Assembly (NCBI GenBank): GCA_964562175.1
Contig: CAZLRV010000002.1
Coordinates: 46,963-110,962, forward strand
From: CAZCJU01 sp964562175
GTDB taxonomy: Bacteria; Bacillota; Clostridia; Oscillospirales; CAG-272
Reading direction: 5' to 3'
Length of the DNA stretch: 64,000 nt
Of this stretch, positions 15,881-24,682 are shown in pieces. The notes under the pieces are model-generated. The model was not told the origin of the DNA and made no database searches. It saw only the letters and a list, made by a program, of their open reading frames with translations. Position 1 is the first letter of the stretch; every line of letters starts with the position of its first letter. The position numbers were made by a program, and so were the translations under genes.

Positions 15881-16942
15881 ATGAAATTCAGAAGTATAGG
15901 CGTGTTGACCTCGGGCGGTGACGCTCCGGGAATGAATGCCGCCATAAGATCGGTCGTAAGAGCCGCTATAGGTAAAGGCGTGGAAACATACGGTATATAT
16001 TGCGGTTATCAGGGACTTATCGATAACGATATGAAGCTGCTCACCGTAAGAGACGTATCGAACATAATATCAAGAGGCGGTACAATGCTGTACTCGGCAC
16101 GCTGTGATGCGTTTAAGACCGAGGAGGGTATGGAGAACGCAGTTAAGGTATGCAGACAAAGAAAAATTGACGGTATCGTTGCCATAGGCGGCGACGGAAC
16201 CTTCAGAGGCGCAACGGATCTTACCGCACACGGTATTCCGTGCATAGGCATTCCGGCAACGATAGATAACGATATTTCATCCACGGATTACACAATAGGT
16301 TTCGACACGGCAATGAACACCGTTATCGACCTCGTGGATAAGCTCAGAGATACATGCGAATCGCACGCAAGATGTAATGTCGTTGAGGTTATGGGTAAGC
16401 ATGCGGGCGATATCGCTCTGCAGACGGGTCTTGCCACGGGTGCGGTCGCAATAGCCGTAAGAGAGCTTCCGTTTGACGAGGAACGTGCAATTGAGAAGAT
16501 AAACACGGCAAAGAAGAACGGAAAACGTAATTTCATCGTTATAGTTGCCGAGGGCAGAACGAACTACGCAGAGGGCTTTACAAAGAGAATCGAAGAAAAG
16601 ACAGGCATTGAAACGAGATTTGCCCGTCTTGCTCACGTACAGAGAGGCGGAAGCCCCACAGTTCGTGACAGAGTTACGGCTTCCCTTATGGGTAAGGCGG
16701 CTGTTACCGAGCTGCTTGAGGGAAAGAGCAATCTCGTTATATGCGAGCGTGACGGTGAGATAACATCTATGGATATAGCAAAGGCGCTTATGATAGATAA
16801 AATGTTTAAGGGTATGCTTACCGAAAAGGAGCATATGGAGCTTGACAGCAAATTCGATGTTGCCTCTATGAGAGCGCACTGCGAAAAGCGTGCCGCAAAG
16901 AAGCTTGAGCTTTACAGACTCGCAGACGAGATCTGTAAATGA
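15881..16942 (+). CDS. pfkA: 6-phosphofructokinase
   Basis: The 353-residue protein is a group A phosphofructokinase. It has LTSGGDAPGMNAA at the nucleotide site, GGDGTFRG at 103-110 (glycine-threonine after GGD argues for ATP rather than pyrophosphate as donor), and TIDND at 127-131 with the catalytic aspartate. The MGKHAGDIA and HVQRGGSP segments bind fructose 6-phosphate. It phosphorylates fructose 6-phosphate in glycolysis in the cytoplasm. The length is slightly above the usual 320. The stop overlaps the ATG of trmK (ATGA), so the two genes are coupled. Confidence 0.95.
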   Translation: MKFRSIGVLTSGGDAPGMNAAIRSVVRAAIGKGVETYGIYCGYQGLIDNDMKLLTVRDVSNIISRGGTMLYSARCDAFKTEEGMENAVKVCRQRKIDGIVAIGGDGTFRGATDLTAHGIPCIGIPATIDNDISSTDYTIGFDTAMNTVIDLVDKLRDTCESHARCNVVEVMGKHAGDIALQTGLATGAVAIAVRELPFDEERAIEKINTAKKNGKRNFIVIVAEGRTNYAEGFTKRIEEKTGIETRFARLAHVQRGGSPTVRDRVTASLMGKAAVTELLEGKSNLVICERDGEITSMDIAKALMIDKMFKGMLTEKEHMELDSKFDVASMRAHCEKRAAKKLELYRLADEICK

Positions 16943-17634
16943 AAGACGAGCTTTCACCGAGGCTTGAGGGCGTAATTTCACTTATCAGACACGGCGTGGT
17001 CGTAGCCGATATAGGCTGTGACCACGCTCTGGTATCTGCGGAGCTGTTACGCCGAGGTATTGTAAAAAAAGCGATATTGTCGGATATTCGCCCCGGACCT
17101 GTCGCACGTGCGAGAGAAAATGTATCACGCTATTGCGAAAGCTGCGGTTTATCGTCCGAGGCTTTCGTTATTCTGCTCGGTGACGGGCTGAGCGAGGCTT
17201 GTCGCTATGCTCCGGACGATGTCGTAATTGCGGGAATGGGCGGGGAAATGATAGCCAAGATACTCGACGACAGCGAATACGCCAAGAGTGAGGGAGTATC
17301 GCTCATTCTTCAGCCCATGTCCTCTATCCCCGAGCTTCGCTCATATCTTGCCTCAGAGGGCTATGAGATTGAGACGGAGCGCAGAATACGCGAGGACGAT
17401 AAATTTTATGAAATAATACTTTGTCACTACAACGGTCACTCTTACGAGCTTGACGAGGTGGCACTTGAGTGCGGTATGTCGGATAAAATATTAAAATGCG
17501 ATATACCCACCTACCGTATGCAGCTTGCCGATAAGATAAAAAGGCTGAAAAAAATCGCCGCCCAAAAGGCGGCGAGCGGTGTCGATAATGAACACGAGCT
17601 GTATATTATAGGTGAGCTGTCAAGAAAACTTTAA
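16939..17634 (+). CDS. trmK: tRNA (adenine(22)-N(1))-methyltransferase
   Basis: The 231-residue protein matches TrmK (YqfN), a class I methyltransferase. VADIGCDHALV (22-32) is the SAM-binding loop, AILSDIRPGPVARARENV holds the acidic ribose-binding residue, and GMGGEMI is the family hallmark. The C-terminal helices (KIKRLKKIAAQ) form the TrmK coiled extension. It methylates A22 in tRNA. In many Firmicutes trmK sits with a Nif3-like gene; here it is coupled to pfkA. It overlaps the last 15 bases of rnhA tail to tail. Confidence 0.92.
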   Translation: MKDELSPRLEGVISLIRHGVVVADIGCDHALVSAELLRRGIVKKAILSDIRPGPVARARENVSRYCESCGLSSEAFVILLGDGLSEACRYAPDDVVIAGMGGEMIAKILDDSEYAKSEGVSLILQPMSSIPELRSYLASEGYEIETERRIREDDKFYEIILCHYNGHSYELDEVALECGMSDKILKCDIPTYRMQLADKIKRLKKIAAQKAASGVDNEHELYIIGELSRKL

Positions 17635-18057
17635 TGCCTCTTCACAGGCTATTGCGTCACATCTTTCGTTGTATTCATGACCGTTATGACCCTTTATCCA
17701 ATCGTATGTAATATTATGTCCGCGGACGGCAGAAAGCAATCTTTCCCACAAATCGGGATTGAGCGCTTCCTTGCCGTCGCTTTTTTTCCAGCCTCTTTTT
17801 TGCCATGAAACAGCCCAATTCTTGGAAAGACCGTCTATTACGTATTTGGAATCGGAGCAAAAAACCACATCACATGGGCGAGTCAACGCTTCAAACGCCG
17901 CAATTGCGCCCATAAGCTCCATTCTGTTGTTGGTAGTGGAACGCTCGCCGCCGCTTATGACTTTTTCTTTTCCTCGGCAAACGAGTATGGCACAGTATCC
18001 GCCCCGACCGGGGTTGTGCTTGCAAGCACCGTCGGTGTAGATATATACTTTATCCAT
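17620..18057 (-). CDS. rnhA: Ribonuclease HI
   Basis: The 145-residue protein has all four acidic active-site residues of RNase HI: D9 (YTDGAC), E47 (RMEL), D69 (SDSKYV) and D134 (NERCDAIA), with H127 in the flexible loop. The basic handle QKRGWKKSDG is present. It removes RNA from RNA-DNA hybrids. It runs convergent to trmK with a 15-base overlap and lies 16 bases downstream of the antiporter gene's stop region start side, on its own frame with no clear separate promoter. Confidence 0.95.
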   Translation of the reverse strand: MDKVYIYTDGACKHNPGRGGYCAILVCRGKEKVISGGERSTTNNRMELMGAIAAFEALTRPCDVVFCSDSKYVIDGLSKNWAVSWQKRGWKKSDGKEALNPDLWERLLSAVRGHNITYDWIKGHNGHEYNERCDAIACEEALKFS

Positions 18058-18073
18058 TACTTGATACGCTCCG

Positions 18074-19255
18074 TCATGCTTTTTTTATTTCTCCCGCTTT
18101 TGTGAGAGATATTTTTGTAAGTGCCGGTCCGACAAGCTCGTAAATGAGCGTTCCGCACAGAACCACCGCACGTATTTTCTCGGCGTAATCGGGTACGACG
18201 CTTTGAGCTACTATTGTCAGACCAATCGCAACGCCCGCTTGAGGCACAAGCGTAAAGCCGAGATATTTAGATACGACCGACGGCGTTTTTGTGAGCTTTG
18301 CGCCGAGCCATGAACCGAGTAGCTTACCTATGACACGCACGACTATATATATTGCGCCGACAAGACCGACTTCGGGGAGAATACCGAGGTTGAGCTGAGC
18401 GCCGCTCAAGGTGAAAAACAGCAGAAATATCGGAGGTGTTATGTAGTCGGACAGATCGAGAATGCTGTCGCTTTCAATGGATACGTTGCAAAATACACAG
18501 CCGAGCATCATGCAGGAAAGAAGCGAGGAAAATCCGAACTGAGTCGCCAAGCCCGCACAAAGCAAAACAAAGCCGCACATTATTATCATGCGATTGCTTT
18601 TTTTCTTGAAGTATTTAAGCGGAAGCTTTATAAGTATACCGCATATCGCGCCGAGAAGCAATGCGCCGATGATTTCGGCAAACGGCATAAGTATAGACAA
18701 TGCGATATTATCCTGCTTGCCCGTCATTGCCTTGGCGATCGTAACGCAAAACGAGAATGCAACGAGTGCAACGGCATCGTCAAGCGCAACAACGCTCATA
18801 AGCATCTCGGTGACCGGACCCTTTGCGTTGTATTGCTTTATTACCATGAAGGTTGCGGCGGGAGCGGTTGCGGCGGCGATGGCACCCAAAACAATGGAGA
18901 ACGGCTTGTCAAAGCCCGCCAAAATAAGTGCGCCTTGCACGAGAAATACCGCCATCATTGCCTCAAGTATTGCGATTATTACCGGAGCAATACCGACTCT
19001 TTTGAAATATGAAAGCTTAAATCCGCATCCGATATTAAATGCGATAAACGACAGTGCCACATCCGATATCGCCGAAAAAGACATTACGGTGGCAGAGGGT
19101 ACGATATTCAGCACATACGGTCCGAGCAAAAGTCCCGACACAAGATATCCGGTGACATTCGGAAGCTTTATCAGCTTTGCGAGTCTGCCGAAAACAAGTC
19201 CCGAAACGAGAAGCAGACCGAGGTAAACAAGGGTATTGAGGTCAAGCTCGATCAT
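18074..19255 (-). CDS. Cation/proton antiporter, CPA2 type
   Basis: The 393-residue protein has about twelve membrane helices and the Na/H exchanger fold. LVSGLVFGRLAKLIKLPNV and LVSGLLLGPYVL are typical of KefB/NapA-like members, and VVALDDAVALVAF carries the double aspartate of electrogenic exchangers. It lacks the TrkA-N regulatory domain of Kef proteins. It probably moves Na+ or K+ against protons. The start overlaps the stop of the PII-like gene (ATGA), so a separate small protein may replace the missing regulatory domain. Confidence 0.88.
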   Translation of the reverse strand: MIELDLNTLVYLGLLLVSGLVFGRLAKLIKLPNVTGYLVSGLLLGPYVLNIVPSATVMSFSAISDVALSFIAFNIGCGFKLSYFKRVGIAPVIIAILEAMMAVFLVQGALILAGFDKPFSIVLGAIAAATAPAATFMVIKQYNAKGPVTEMLMSVVALDDAVALVAFSFCVTIAKAMTGKQDNIALSILMPFAEIIGALLLGAICGILIKLPLKYFKKKSNRMIIMCGFVLLCAGLATQFGFSSLLSCMMLGCVFCNVSIESDSILDLSDYITPPIFLLFFTLSGAQLNLGILPEVGLVGAIYIVVRVIGKLLGSWLGAKLTKTPSVVSKYLGFTLVPQAGVAIGLTIVAQSVVPDYAEKIRAVVLCGTLIYELVGPALTKISLTKAGEIKKA

Positions 19256-19614
19256 ATTCTTTTTTTCTCCTCGTTTTCGATACCCTCGGAGAAGAGCAGG
19301 GGAACGGAAAAGAGAATTGCCGTGTTCGGCTTTGACAGATCTCCCGCAACACGGTGTATAACGTCACGTGCAAGCTTTGCACGCTCGTCGTCGCAGACGA
19401 GAAATATCGTTTTGTTTTCCTCACGGTCATGCGAAAAGAAGATACGCAGAGAGCTTATCATATGACTGTCCTCTTTACCCGCCAAAGCGTGTGCCATACC
19501 GGTGGAGTTGATAACGGTAGCCCCCGACACGCCCGCACGGTAAAACTCATCGAGCAATGTACCGAGAAGCTCGATCTTGTTAAGCACAAGAACAAGGCAC
19601 TGATTGGGTACCAT
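19252..19614 (-). CDS. Small PII-like protein coupled to the antiporter
   Basis: The 120-residue protein looks like a GlnB/CutA-type ferredoxin fold: a first strand LVLVLNKIELL, a helix LLDEFYRAGVSGATVI and a strand-turn STGMAHAL, then FFLVCDDE-like later strands. It lacks the Tyr51-type uridylylation loop of true PII. The ribosome site is weak (GAGATG). The four-base overlap with the antiporter start argues for a regulatory subunit of that transporter, as in other operons where PII-like proteins bind nucleotides and control transport. The fold assignment is by eye. Confidence 0.6.
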   Translation of the reverse strand: MVPNQCLVLVLNKIELLGTLLDEFYRAGVSGATVINSTGMAHALAGKEDSHMISSLRIFFSHDREENKTIFLVCDDERAKLARDVIHRVAGDLSKPNTAILFSVPLLFSEGIENEEKKRI

Positions 19615-19653
19615 TTTTTATTCATCTCATTTCTTTTTGAAATAATGCGACTC

Positions 19654-19695
19654 ATACGAAAACTACCCACCGTTGGAATAGCGGGTAGTTCGTAT
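19654..19695 (-). terminator. Hairpin between gdhA and the PII-like gene
   Basis: ATACGAA and ACTACCC pair with GGGTAGT and TCGTAT with one bulged base. There is no clean T-run on the minus strand, so it is a weak terminator or another RNA structure. Confidence 0.5.
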
Positions 19696-19728
19696 TTATC
19701 GTTTCAATAAATTGCGGTCAAGAGAGGC

Positions 19729-21078
19729 TTAATATGCCACACCCTGCCACATCATCGCATCGGCAACCTTAAGGAAGCCGGCTATGTTCGCACCTGCAAC
19801 GAGGTTGCCCTTAAGACCGTATTCCTCAGCCGCACTTGCGGTGTTCTTGTATATGTTCTTCATTATGCCGTGAAGCTTTTCGTCAACCTCCTCAAAGGTC
19901 CAAGACAGACGCATCGAGTTCTGGCTCATCTCAAGTGCCGAGGTAGCAACGCCGCCGGCGTTTGCCGCCTTTGCCGGTCCGAAGAGAACGCCGGCATTCT
20001 GGAATGCGGCAATAGCCTCCGGAGTTGAGGGCATATTCGCACCCTCCGCAACAGCCGTTACGCCGTTTGCGATAAGTGCCTTTGCACTCTCCTCATTTAT
20101 CTCGTTCTGAGTAGCGCAGGGCAGTGCGATATCGCACTTGACCGTCCAAATACCCGAACAGCCGGGAGTGAATGTGGCACCGGGTACTTCCTTGGCATAT
20201 TCGGAAATACGCTTACGCTCAACCTCTTTCAATCTCTTTATGATATCGAGCTTGATACCGTCGGGATCTACCACATAACCGGATGAATCACTCATGGCGA
20301 TGACCTTTGCTCCGAGCTGAGTAGCCTTTTCGCAAGCATATATTGCGACATTACCCGAACCGGAAACCACAGCGGTCTTGCCCTCAAAGCTGAGTCCGGC
20401 ATCCTTGAGCATTTCAGCCGCAAAATAGCACAGACCGTAACCGGTCGCCTCGCGTCTTGCGAGTGAACCGCCGTAGGAGATGCTCTTGCCCGTCAAAACG
20501 CCCGTAAACTCGTTGCGCAGACGCTTGTACTGACCGAAGAAATATCCTACCTCTCTTGCTCCTACACCGATATCACCTGCGGGAACGTCCGTGTCCGCAC
20601 CGATGTGCTTTGCAAGCTCGGTCATGAAGCTCTGGCAGAAACGCATGATCTCTCCCTCGCTCTTGCCCTTGGGATCGAAATCCGAGCCGCCCTTACCGCC
20701 GCCTATGGGCAGGCCGGTAAGAGAGTTCTTGAAGGTCTGTTCAAAGCCCAAGAACTTGATAACGGATGCGTTTACCGAGGGATGAAGTCTTATACCGCCC
20801 TTATAAGGACCGATAGCGGAATTGAACTGGTAACGATAGCCTCTGTTTACCTGTACGTTTCCATTATCATCTACCCAGCTTACACGGAATTGGATTCCTC
20901 TCTCAGGCTCAACGAGTCTGTCGATAACGCCCGACTTTACGATATCGGGTCTGCGTTCAACGACGGGGGTGAGCGATTCGAGAACTTCGCCTACAGCTTG
21001 TAAAAATTCGGGTTCATTCGGATTTCTTTTGCAAACGTCGGCATATACTTTTGCAAGGTACTCATTTTTGAATGTCAT
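19729..21078 (-). CDS. gdhA: Glutamate dehydrogenase
   Basis: The 449-residue protein is a hexameric-type glutamate dehydrogenase. Visible features are YKGGIRLHPSV, the glycine-rich substrate loop LPIGGGKGGSDF with its lysine, DVPAGDIGVGAREVG, and the Rossmann motif SGSGNVA. The overall pattern is that of NADP-using biosynthetic enzymes, which fix ammonia to 2-oxoglutarate. The ATG at 21078 follows GGAGG; earlier ATG codons lie at or before the -10 box. It is transcribed from 21110-21138, divergent from proC, so glutamate and proline synthesis genes share one intergenic region. Confidence 0.95.
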   Translation of the reverse strand: MTFKNEYLAKVYADVCKRNPNEPEFLQAVGEVLESLTPVVERRPDIVKSGVIDRLVEPERGIQFRVSWVDDNGNVQVNRGYRYQFNSAIGPYKGGIRLHPSVNASVIKFLGFEQTFKNSLTGLPIGGGKGGSDFDPKGKSEGEIMRFCQSFMTELAKHIGADTDVPAGDIGVGAREVGYFFGQYKRLRNEFTGVLTGKSISYGGSLARREATGYGLCYFAAEMLKDAGLSFEGKTAVVSGSGNVAIYACEKATQLGAKVIAMSDSSGYVVDPDGIKLDIIKRLKEVERKRISEYAKEVPGATFTPGCSGIWTVKCDIALPCATQNEINEESAKALIANGVTAVAEGANMPSTPEAIAAFQNAGVLFGPAKAANAGGVATSALEMSQNSMRLSWTFEEVDEKLHGIMKNIYKNTASAAEEYGLKGNLVAGANIAGFLKVADAMMWQGVAY

Positions 21079-21109
21079 AATAAGCCTCCAAATAATTCTT
21101 TTTTCTGAG

Positions 21110-21138
21110 ATTATATCACTCATTTTGCAATTTATCAA
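21110..21138 (-). promoter_or_regulatory. Promoter of gdhA
   Basis: On the minus strand TTGATA, 17 bases and TATAAT are present, with a TG before the -10 box. Confidence 0.85.
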
Positions 21139-21253
21139 TAGCAAATCCGTAATTTTAAAAAAAAATTAAAAATTTTATTTGCCATTTCACACGCACCGCT
21201 ACCGCCGTGGCAGGTGCCGCTTACACTTTTACAAAATATATCATTAAATCGCC

Positions 21254-21282
21254 TTGACAATAAAATGATATGGTGATAAAAT
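21254..21282 (+). promoter_or_regulatory. Promoter of proC
   Basis: TTGACA, 17 bases and TAAAAT lie 30 bases before the proC start. Confidence 0.8.
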
Positions 21283-21312
21283 AAGGTGAATATATCTATC
21301 GGAGGCTCCGTT

Positions 21313-22125
21313 ATGAATAAGAAAATTTCGTTTATCGGCGTCGGAAACATGGCAGGCGCTATTTTGGGCGGCATACTGTCCGGCGGTGCCGAATTTATGC
21401 CCGATGACGTTATATTGTACGATAAGCTGCAAACGCAGCTTGATAAATATCCGAGCTTGACACAGGCAAATTCGCTTGCAGAGGCCGTACGGATGGGCGA
21501 CTATGTTCTTTTTGCCGTAAAGCCGCAGAATTTCCCCGATATGCTCAAGGAGATAAAGGACTCAAATGTCTGCCTCGACGGCAAGGTGTTTATAACCATT
21601 GCCGCAGGCGTTAAGATCGATACGATAACAAAGGCACTGGGCGAGGTTTCCGTTGTGCGTGTTATGCCGAATACGCCCTTGCTTGTCGGATGCGGTACGA
21701 CTGCACTTTGCAGAAACGACAAGGTAAGCGACGAAATGTTTGATGTGGCGTTTTCGCTTTTCTCAAAGCTCGGAGAAACAGTCGAGCTTAAAGAAAGCAA
21801 CATGAACGAGATAATAGCTCTGACCTCATCCTCACCGGCATACGTGTTTCTGTTTATCAAGGCGATGTGCGACGCCTCGGCAGCTCAGGGACTTGAGCTT
21901 GAGTATGAACAGCTGGTACGCCTCTGCTGTTCGGCGTTTATCGGCTCGGCAAAGCTGATGATGCAAAGCGAGGAATCCGCTGATGAGCTTATTCGCAGAG
22001 TCACCTCACCCGGCGGCACCACGGAGCGTGCAATGAAGGTGTTCGAGCAAGCGGGAGTTGCTGAAATAATCAAGCACGCAATGGACGAATGCACAAAGCG
22101 CGCATACGAGCTGTGCGGCGATTGA
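21313..22125 (+). CDS. proC: Pyrroline-5-carboxylate reductase
   Basis: The 270-residue protein has the N-terminal dinucleotide motif FIGVGNMAGAI (5-15) and the ProC signature near the C-terminus (SPGGTTERAM). VMPNTPLLVGCGTTAL and the SSSPAYVFLFIKAM helix complete the family pattern. It makes proline from pyrroline-5-carboxylate with NADPH. The start at 21313 follows GGAGG at the usual distance; the ATG at 21286 lies almost at the -10 box and is rejected. Length is normal. Confidence 0.95.
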   Translation: MNKKISFIGVGNMAGAILGGILSGGAEFMPDDVILYDKLQTQLDKYPSLTQANSLAEAVRMGDYVLFAVKPQNFPDMLKEIKDSNVCLDGKVFITIAAGVKIDTITKALGEVSVVRVMPNTPLLVGCGTTALCRNDKVSDEMFDVAFSLFSKLGETVELKESNMNEIIALTSSSPAYVFLFIKAMCDASAAQGLELEYEQLVRLCCSAFIGSAKLMMQSEESADELIRRVTSPGGTTERAMKVFEQAGVAEIIKHAMDECTKRAYELCGD

Positions 22126-22200
22126 TGTAATATTATTTATCCCTCCGTCATATAATCGTTTTGACGAGTAGTCAGAGCTTAAAATAACGGAGGAATAAAA

Positions 22201-22863
22201 ATGGAGCATATCAACGACGAAAACAACGATATCGTGGCGGACACGCTGTCAAGCCTTGCGAAAAGAAGCGCAAGACGCGAGTATTTCAAGCGTTCGGTAT
22301 TCATCTGCTGTCTTGTCATGACCTGCTCTATAGCATTCGGGGCAATAGCTTACATTAAGCTATCCCCGCACGGCTATATCAAGCTGACCGATGCTTATTT
22401 TACGACATTGCCGTTTTCTTACGGAATTAAAAAGTCACTTCGCCGTATCTTGAAAGCGTATTCACTGTGCTGTTTGCCCTTGGCGCTGCAATTTGCATCG
22501 GGCTTCACACTGTTTTCGCCATATATCTGCCTGCCGACGCTTGTATACACGGGCGGCAGCTGCGGTGCGGTGCTTTCGCATTTGGCGATCTCTCGGATAA
22601 ACGGGACGGCAGATACACGCCTTTTGTGTTCGTATCTGCTTTACGCCGTGGTGCTTGCGGCATATTGTATCGCAAGCGTGTATATGGCGTGCGTTTCCAT
22701 GAGCTTTTGTTATTCCGTAAAACGCAATTCACGAACCTCAAGCCGTATGAACGACGGCGATGTATCGGAATACTTTTCGTTTTTTATGAATACCGCATCG
22801 GCATCACTCTTGCTTTTTGCGGTATACTGTATCGGTATGTACGCCATTGCGCTTTTCAAATAG
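22201..22863 (+). CDS. Integral membrane protein, weakly SpoIIM-like
   Basis: The 220-residue protein has a charged N-terminal tail (about 40 residues) and five or six membrane helices. The central FTLFSPYICLPTLVYTGGSCGAVLS loop loosely recalls the SpoIIM/DUF95 family, but there is no firm match. It has a GGAGG ribosome site. It is followed after 42 bases by a DUF624 protein and a single-pass protein, so the three may act together at the membrane. The function is unknown. Confidence 0.6.
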   Translation: MEHINDENNDIVADTLSSLAKRSARREYFKRSVFICCLVMTCSIAFGAIAYIKLSPHGYIKLTDAYFTTLPFSYGIKKSLRRILKAYSLCCLPLALQFASGFTLFSPYICLPTLVYTGGSCGAVLSHLAISRINGTADTRLLCSYLLYAVVLAAYCIASVYMACVSMSFCYSVKRNSRTSSRMNDGDVSEYFSFFMNTASASLLLFAVYCIGMYAIALFK

Positions 22864-22905
22864 TATGATCGCTTACGATGAGCGAAAGGATGAAAAAGGA
22901 GAATA

Positions 22906-23892
22906 ATGAAAAACACGGACGAGAAGGACGAAAAAAAGAAAAAAAAGAAATTCAATATATTTGATACTCAAAGAGAAGGAAAGGGTGTTGAAAAAGGCGA
23001 GGTCAAAAAACCTACCTTTTTGAACTTTTTCAAATACTACGGCAGAAGTATAACGAGATTGCTCAATGTAAATCTTATGTTTACTCTGCTTTGCTTGCCT
23101 GTATTTTTCTTCTTCTTCGGTATGGCGGGCTTTTTCGATAAGTTTGCATACAGTGCATCAACGCCGATGTTTGCTCCGGTGCTTGCCGAGGTGGAGCTTG
23201 GCAACTGTAATCCCGTTACGCTGTCACTGTACGGTGCGTTTTGCCAAAGAACGGAGCTTGTAAGGCTCATCTCACCTATCTCCATAGCTTTTATGTGCCT
23301 GACCGGACTGCTTATATTTACATGGGGATACGCAAATTGCGGTATGTCCTATGTCGTGCGCAATATGCAACGAGGCGAGCCGGTGTTTATGTTTGCCGAT
23401 TTTAAGGAAACGATAAAAAACAATAAGCTTCAAGGAATGCTTCTCGGTATGCTTGACCTGCTTTTCGGCTTTGCCATTGTTTACGGACTTGAATTTTACA
23501 GAATAAACGCATCGCAATATATGTACGCCGTGCTGTTCTATGTAATGATATTCATAGCGCTTGTGTATCTGATAATGCGTTTCTATATGTATCTGCTTCT
23601 TGTGACCTTCGATCTGTCGATATTCAAAATATTGAAGAACTCGTTTTTGTTCGTATTTATAGGTATCAAGCGTAATATCCTCGGCTTTGTGGGCGTGGTA
23701 TTGACGGTTGTTATAAACCTGTTTGTTTTCGCGGCATTCCGCCCCCTCGGAGTGGTGCTTCCGTTCGTGCTTACCGCATCGACTATAGCATATATATCAA
23801 CATATACGGCTTATCCCAAGATAAAAGAGATCATGATAGATCCATATTACGGTGAGAACGGTGAGGAGCTTGAAGAAAATGAGCAGACCTAA
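22906..23892 (+). CDS. DUF624 / YesL-like membrane protein
   Basis: The 328-residue protein starts with a highly basic tail (KDEKKKKKKFN, encoded by an A-rich run) and then has six membrane helices. The pattern resembles DUF624 (YesL): LFTLLCLPVFFFFF, the WGYANCGMSYVVRNM loop, ADFKETIKNN and FSLSIFKILKNSF-like segments. YesL homologues are found with carbohydrate transport genes, but their role is unclear. It overlaps the next gene by 14 bases. The A-run could be a site of slippage. Confidence 0.75.
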   Translation: MKNTDEKDEKKKKKKFNIFDTQREGKGVEKGEVKKPTFLNFFKYYGRSITRLLNVNLMFTLLCLPVFFFFFGMAGFFDKFAYSASTPMFAPVLAEVELGNCNPVTLSLYGAFCQRTELVRLISPISIAFMCLTGLLIFTWGYANCGMSYVVRNMQRGEPVFMFADFKETIKNNKLQGMLLGMLDLLFGFAIVYGLEFYRINASQYMYAVLFYVMIFIALVYLIMRFYMYLLLVTFDLSIFKILKNSFLFVFIGIKRNILGFVGVVLTVVINLFVFAAFRPLGVVLPFVLTASTIAYISTYTAYPKIKEIMIDPYYGENGEELEENEQT

Positions 23893-24625
23893 AGAGAGTG
23901 TGCTGTCAAGATGCACGGTAGTCGCACTGAGTGTCATTATAATTGCCGCCGTAGTGACCGGCGTAATTGCCGTGTCCTCACTGCTTAAAAAAATCGCATA
24001 TCGTGACCTCGGTATAGAATACGATAAAAACGATGTGGCTTCGGTAGATGAAAAAATGGAGCTTGAATTTGATAAAGGCGAAAACGGCAAGGACGGGGGA
24101 GATGTTATAGACGAGCTTCAAAAGCAAGGAAAAAAGCTCGGCGTGGATTATACGATAGAATATTCCGACTATCAATACAAGACAATGTATCTGACCTCAA
24201 ACGAGGCTACCGCACTTATAAATGAGCGTATGCCTTCACTTGCGTTTTTGACCGATGCTCAGATAAAGATAGGCGAAAAAAAGCTTGTCGAATTTACATC
24301 CGGTTGTGACCTGCGCAGTGCATTGGATTATCTCTATCCGAACACCGAGATAAATGTACCGAATTCCGTATCTGAGATGACTAATATATATCTTAAAGCC
24401 GTGCCTGTCGTAAAGGATGATATACTTTATGCAAGCGAGCTTGAAATGGAGTCGGGTATATTGGAATTTGTCGATGTTGAGATAAAGTCGGAAATGAGCG
24501 TGGATATTTCGAATATGCTGAAAAACGCTCCGGAGCTTAAGCTGTCGGATATGCATATCACCGACGACGGGCTTATGTCGTTGACCGGCTATTTACCGAC
24601 AAGAGCCAAGGTAATAGAATATTAA
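23879..24625 (+). CDS. Single-pass membrane protein of unknown function
   Basis: The 248-residue protein has a short basic cytoplasmic tail, one membrane helix (about 15-37) and an extracellular, acidic alpha/beta domain with no cysteine ladder or known catalytic motif. The ATG at 23879 overlaps the end of the DUF624 gene; a GTG at 23852 is a possible alternative but lacks a better ribosome site. It ends at a strong terminator. I do not recognise the family. Confidence 0.7.
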   Translation: MSRPKESVLSRCTVVALSVIIIAAVVTGVIAVSSLLKKIAYRDLGIEYDKNDVASVDEKMELEFDKGENGKDGGDVIDELQKQGKKLGVDYTIEYSDYQYKTMYLTSNEATALINERMPSLAFLTDAQIKIGEKKLVEFTSGCDLRSALDYLYPNTEINVPNSVSEMTNIYLKAVPVVKDDILYASELEMESGILEFVDVEIKSEMSVDISNMLKNAPELKLSDMHITDDGLMSLTGYLPTRAKVIEY

Positions 24626-24628
24626 ATA

Positions 24629-24657
24629 TAAAGGCGAACGCATTTTGCGTTCGCCTT
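24629..24657. terminator. Bidirectional terminator at 24.6 kb
   Basis: A perfect 13-bp stem with a three-base loop lies between the convergent operons and has AAA/TTT ends on both strands. Confidence 0.9.
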
Positions 24658-24682
24658 TATCGTCCGTTTTTTTGATTTTGGA

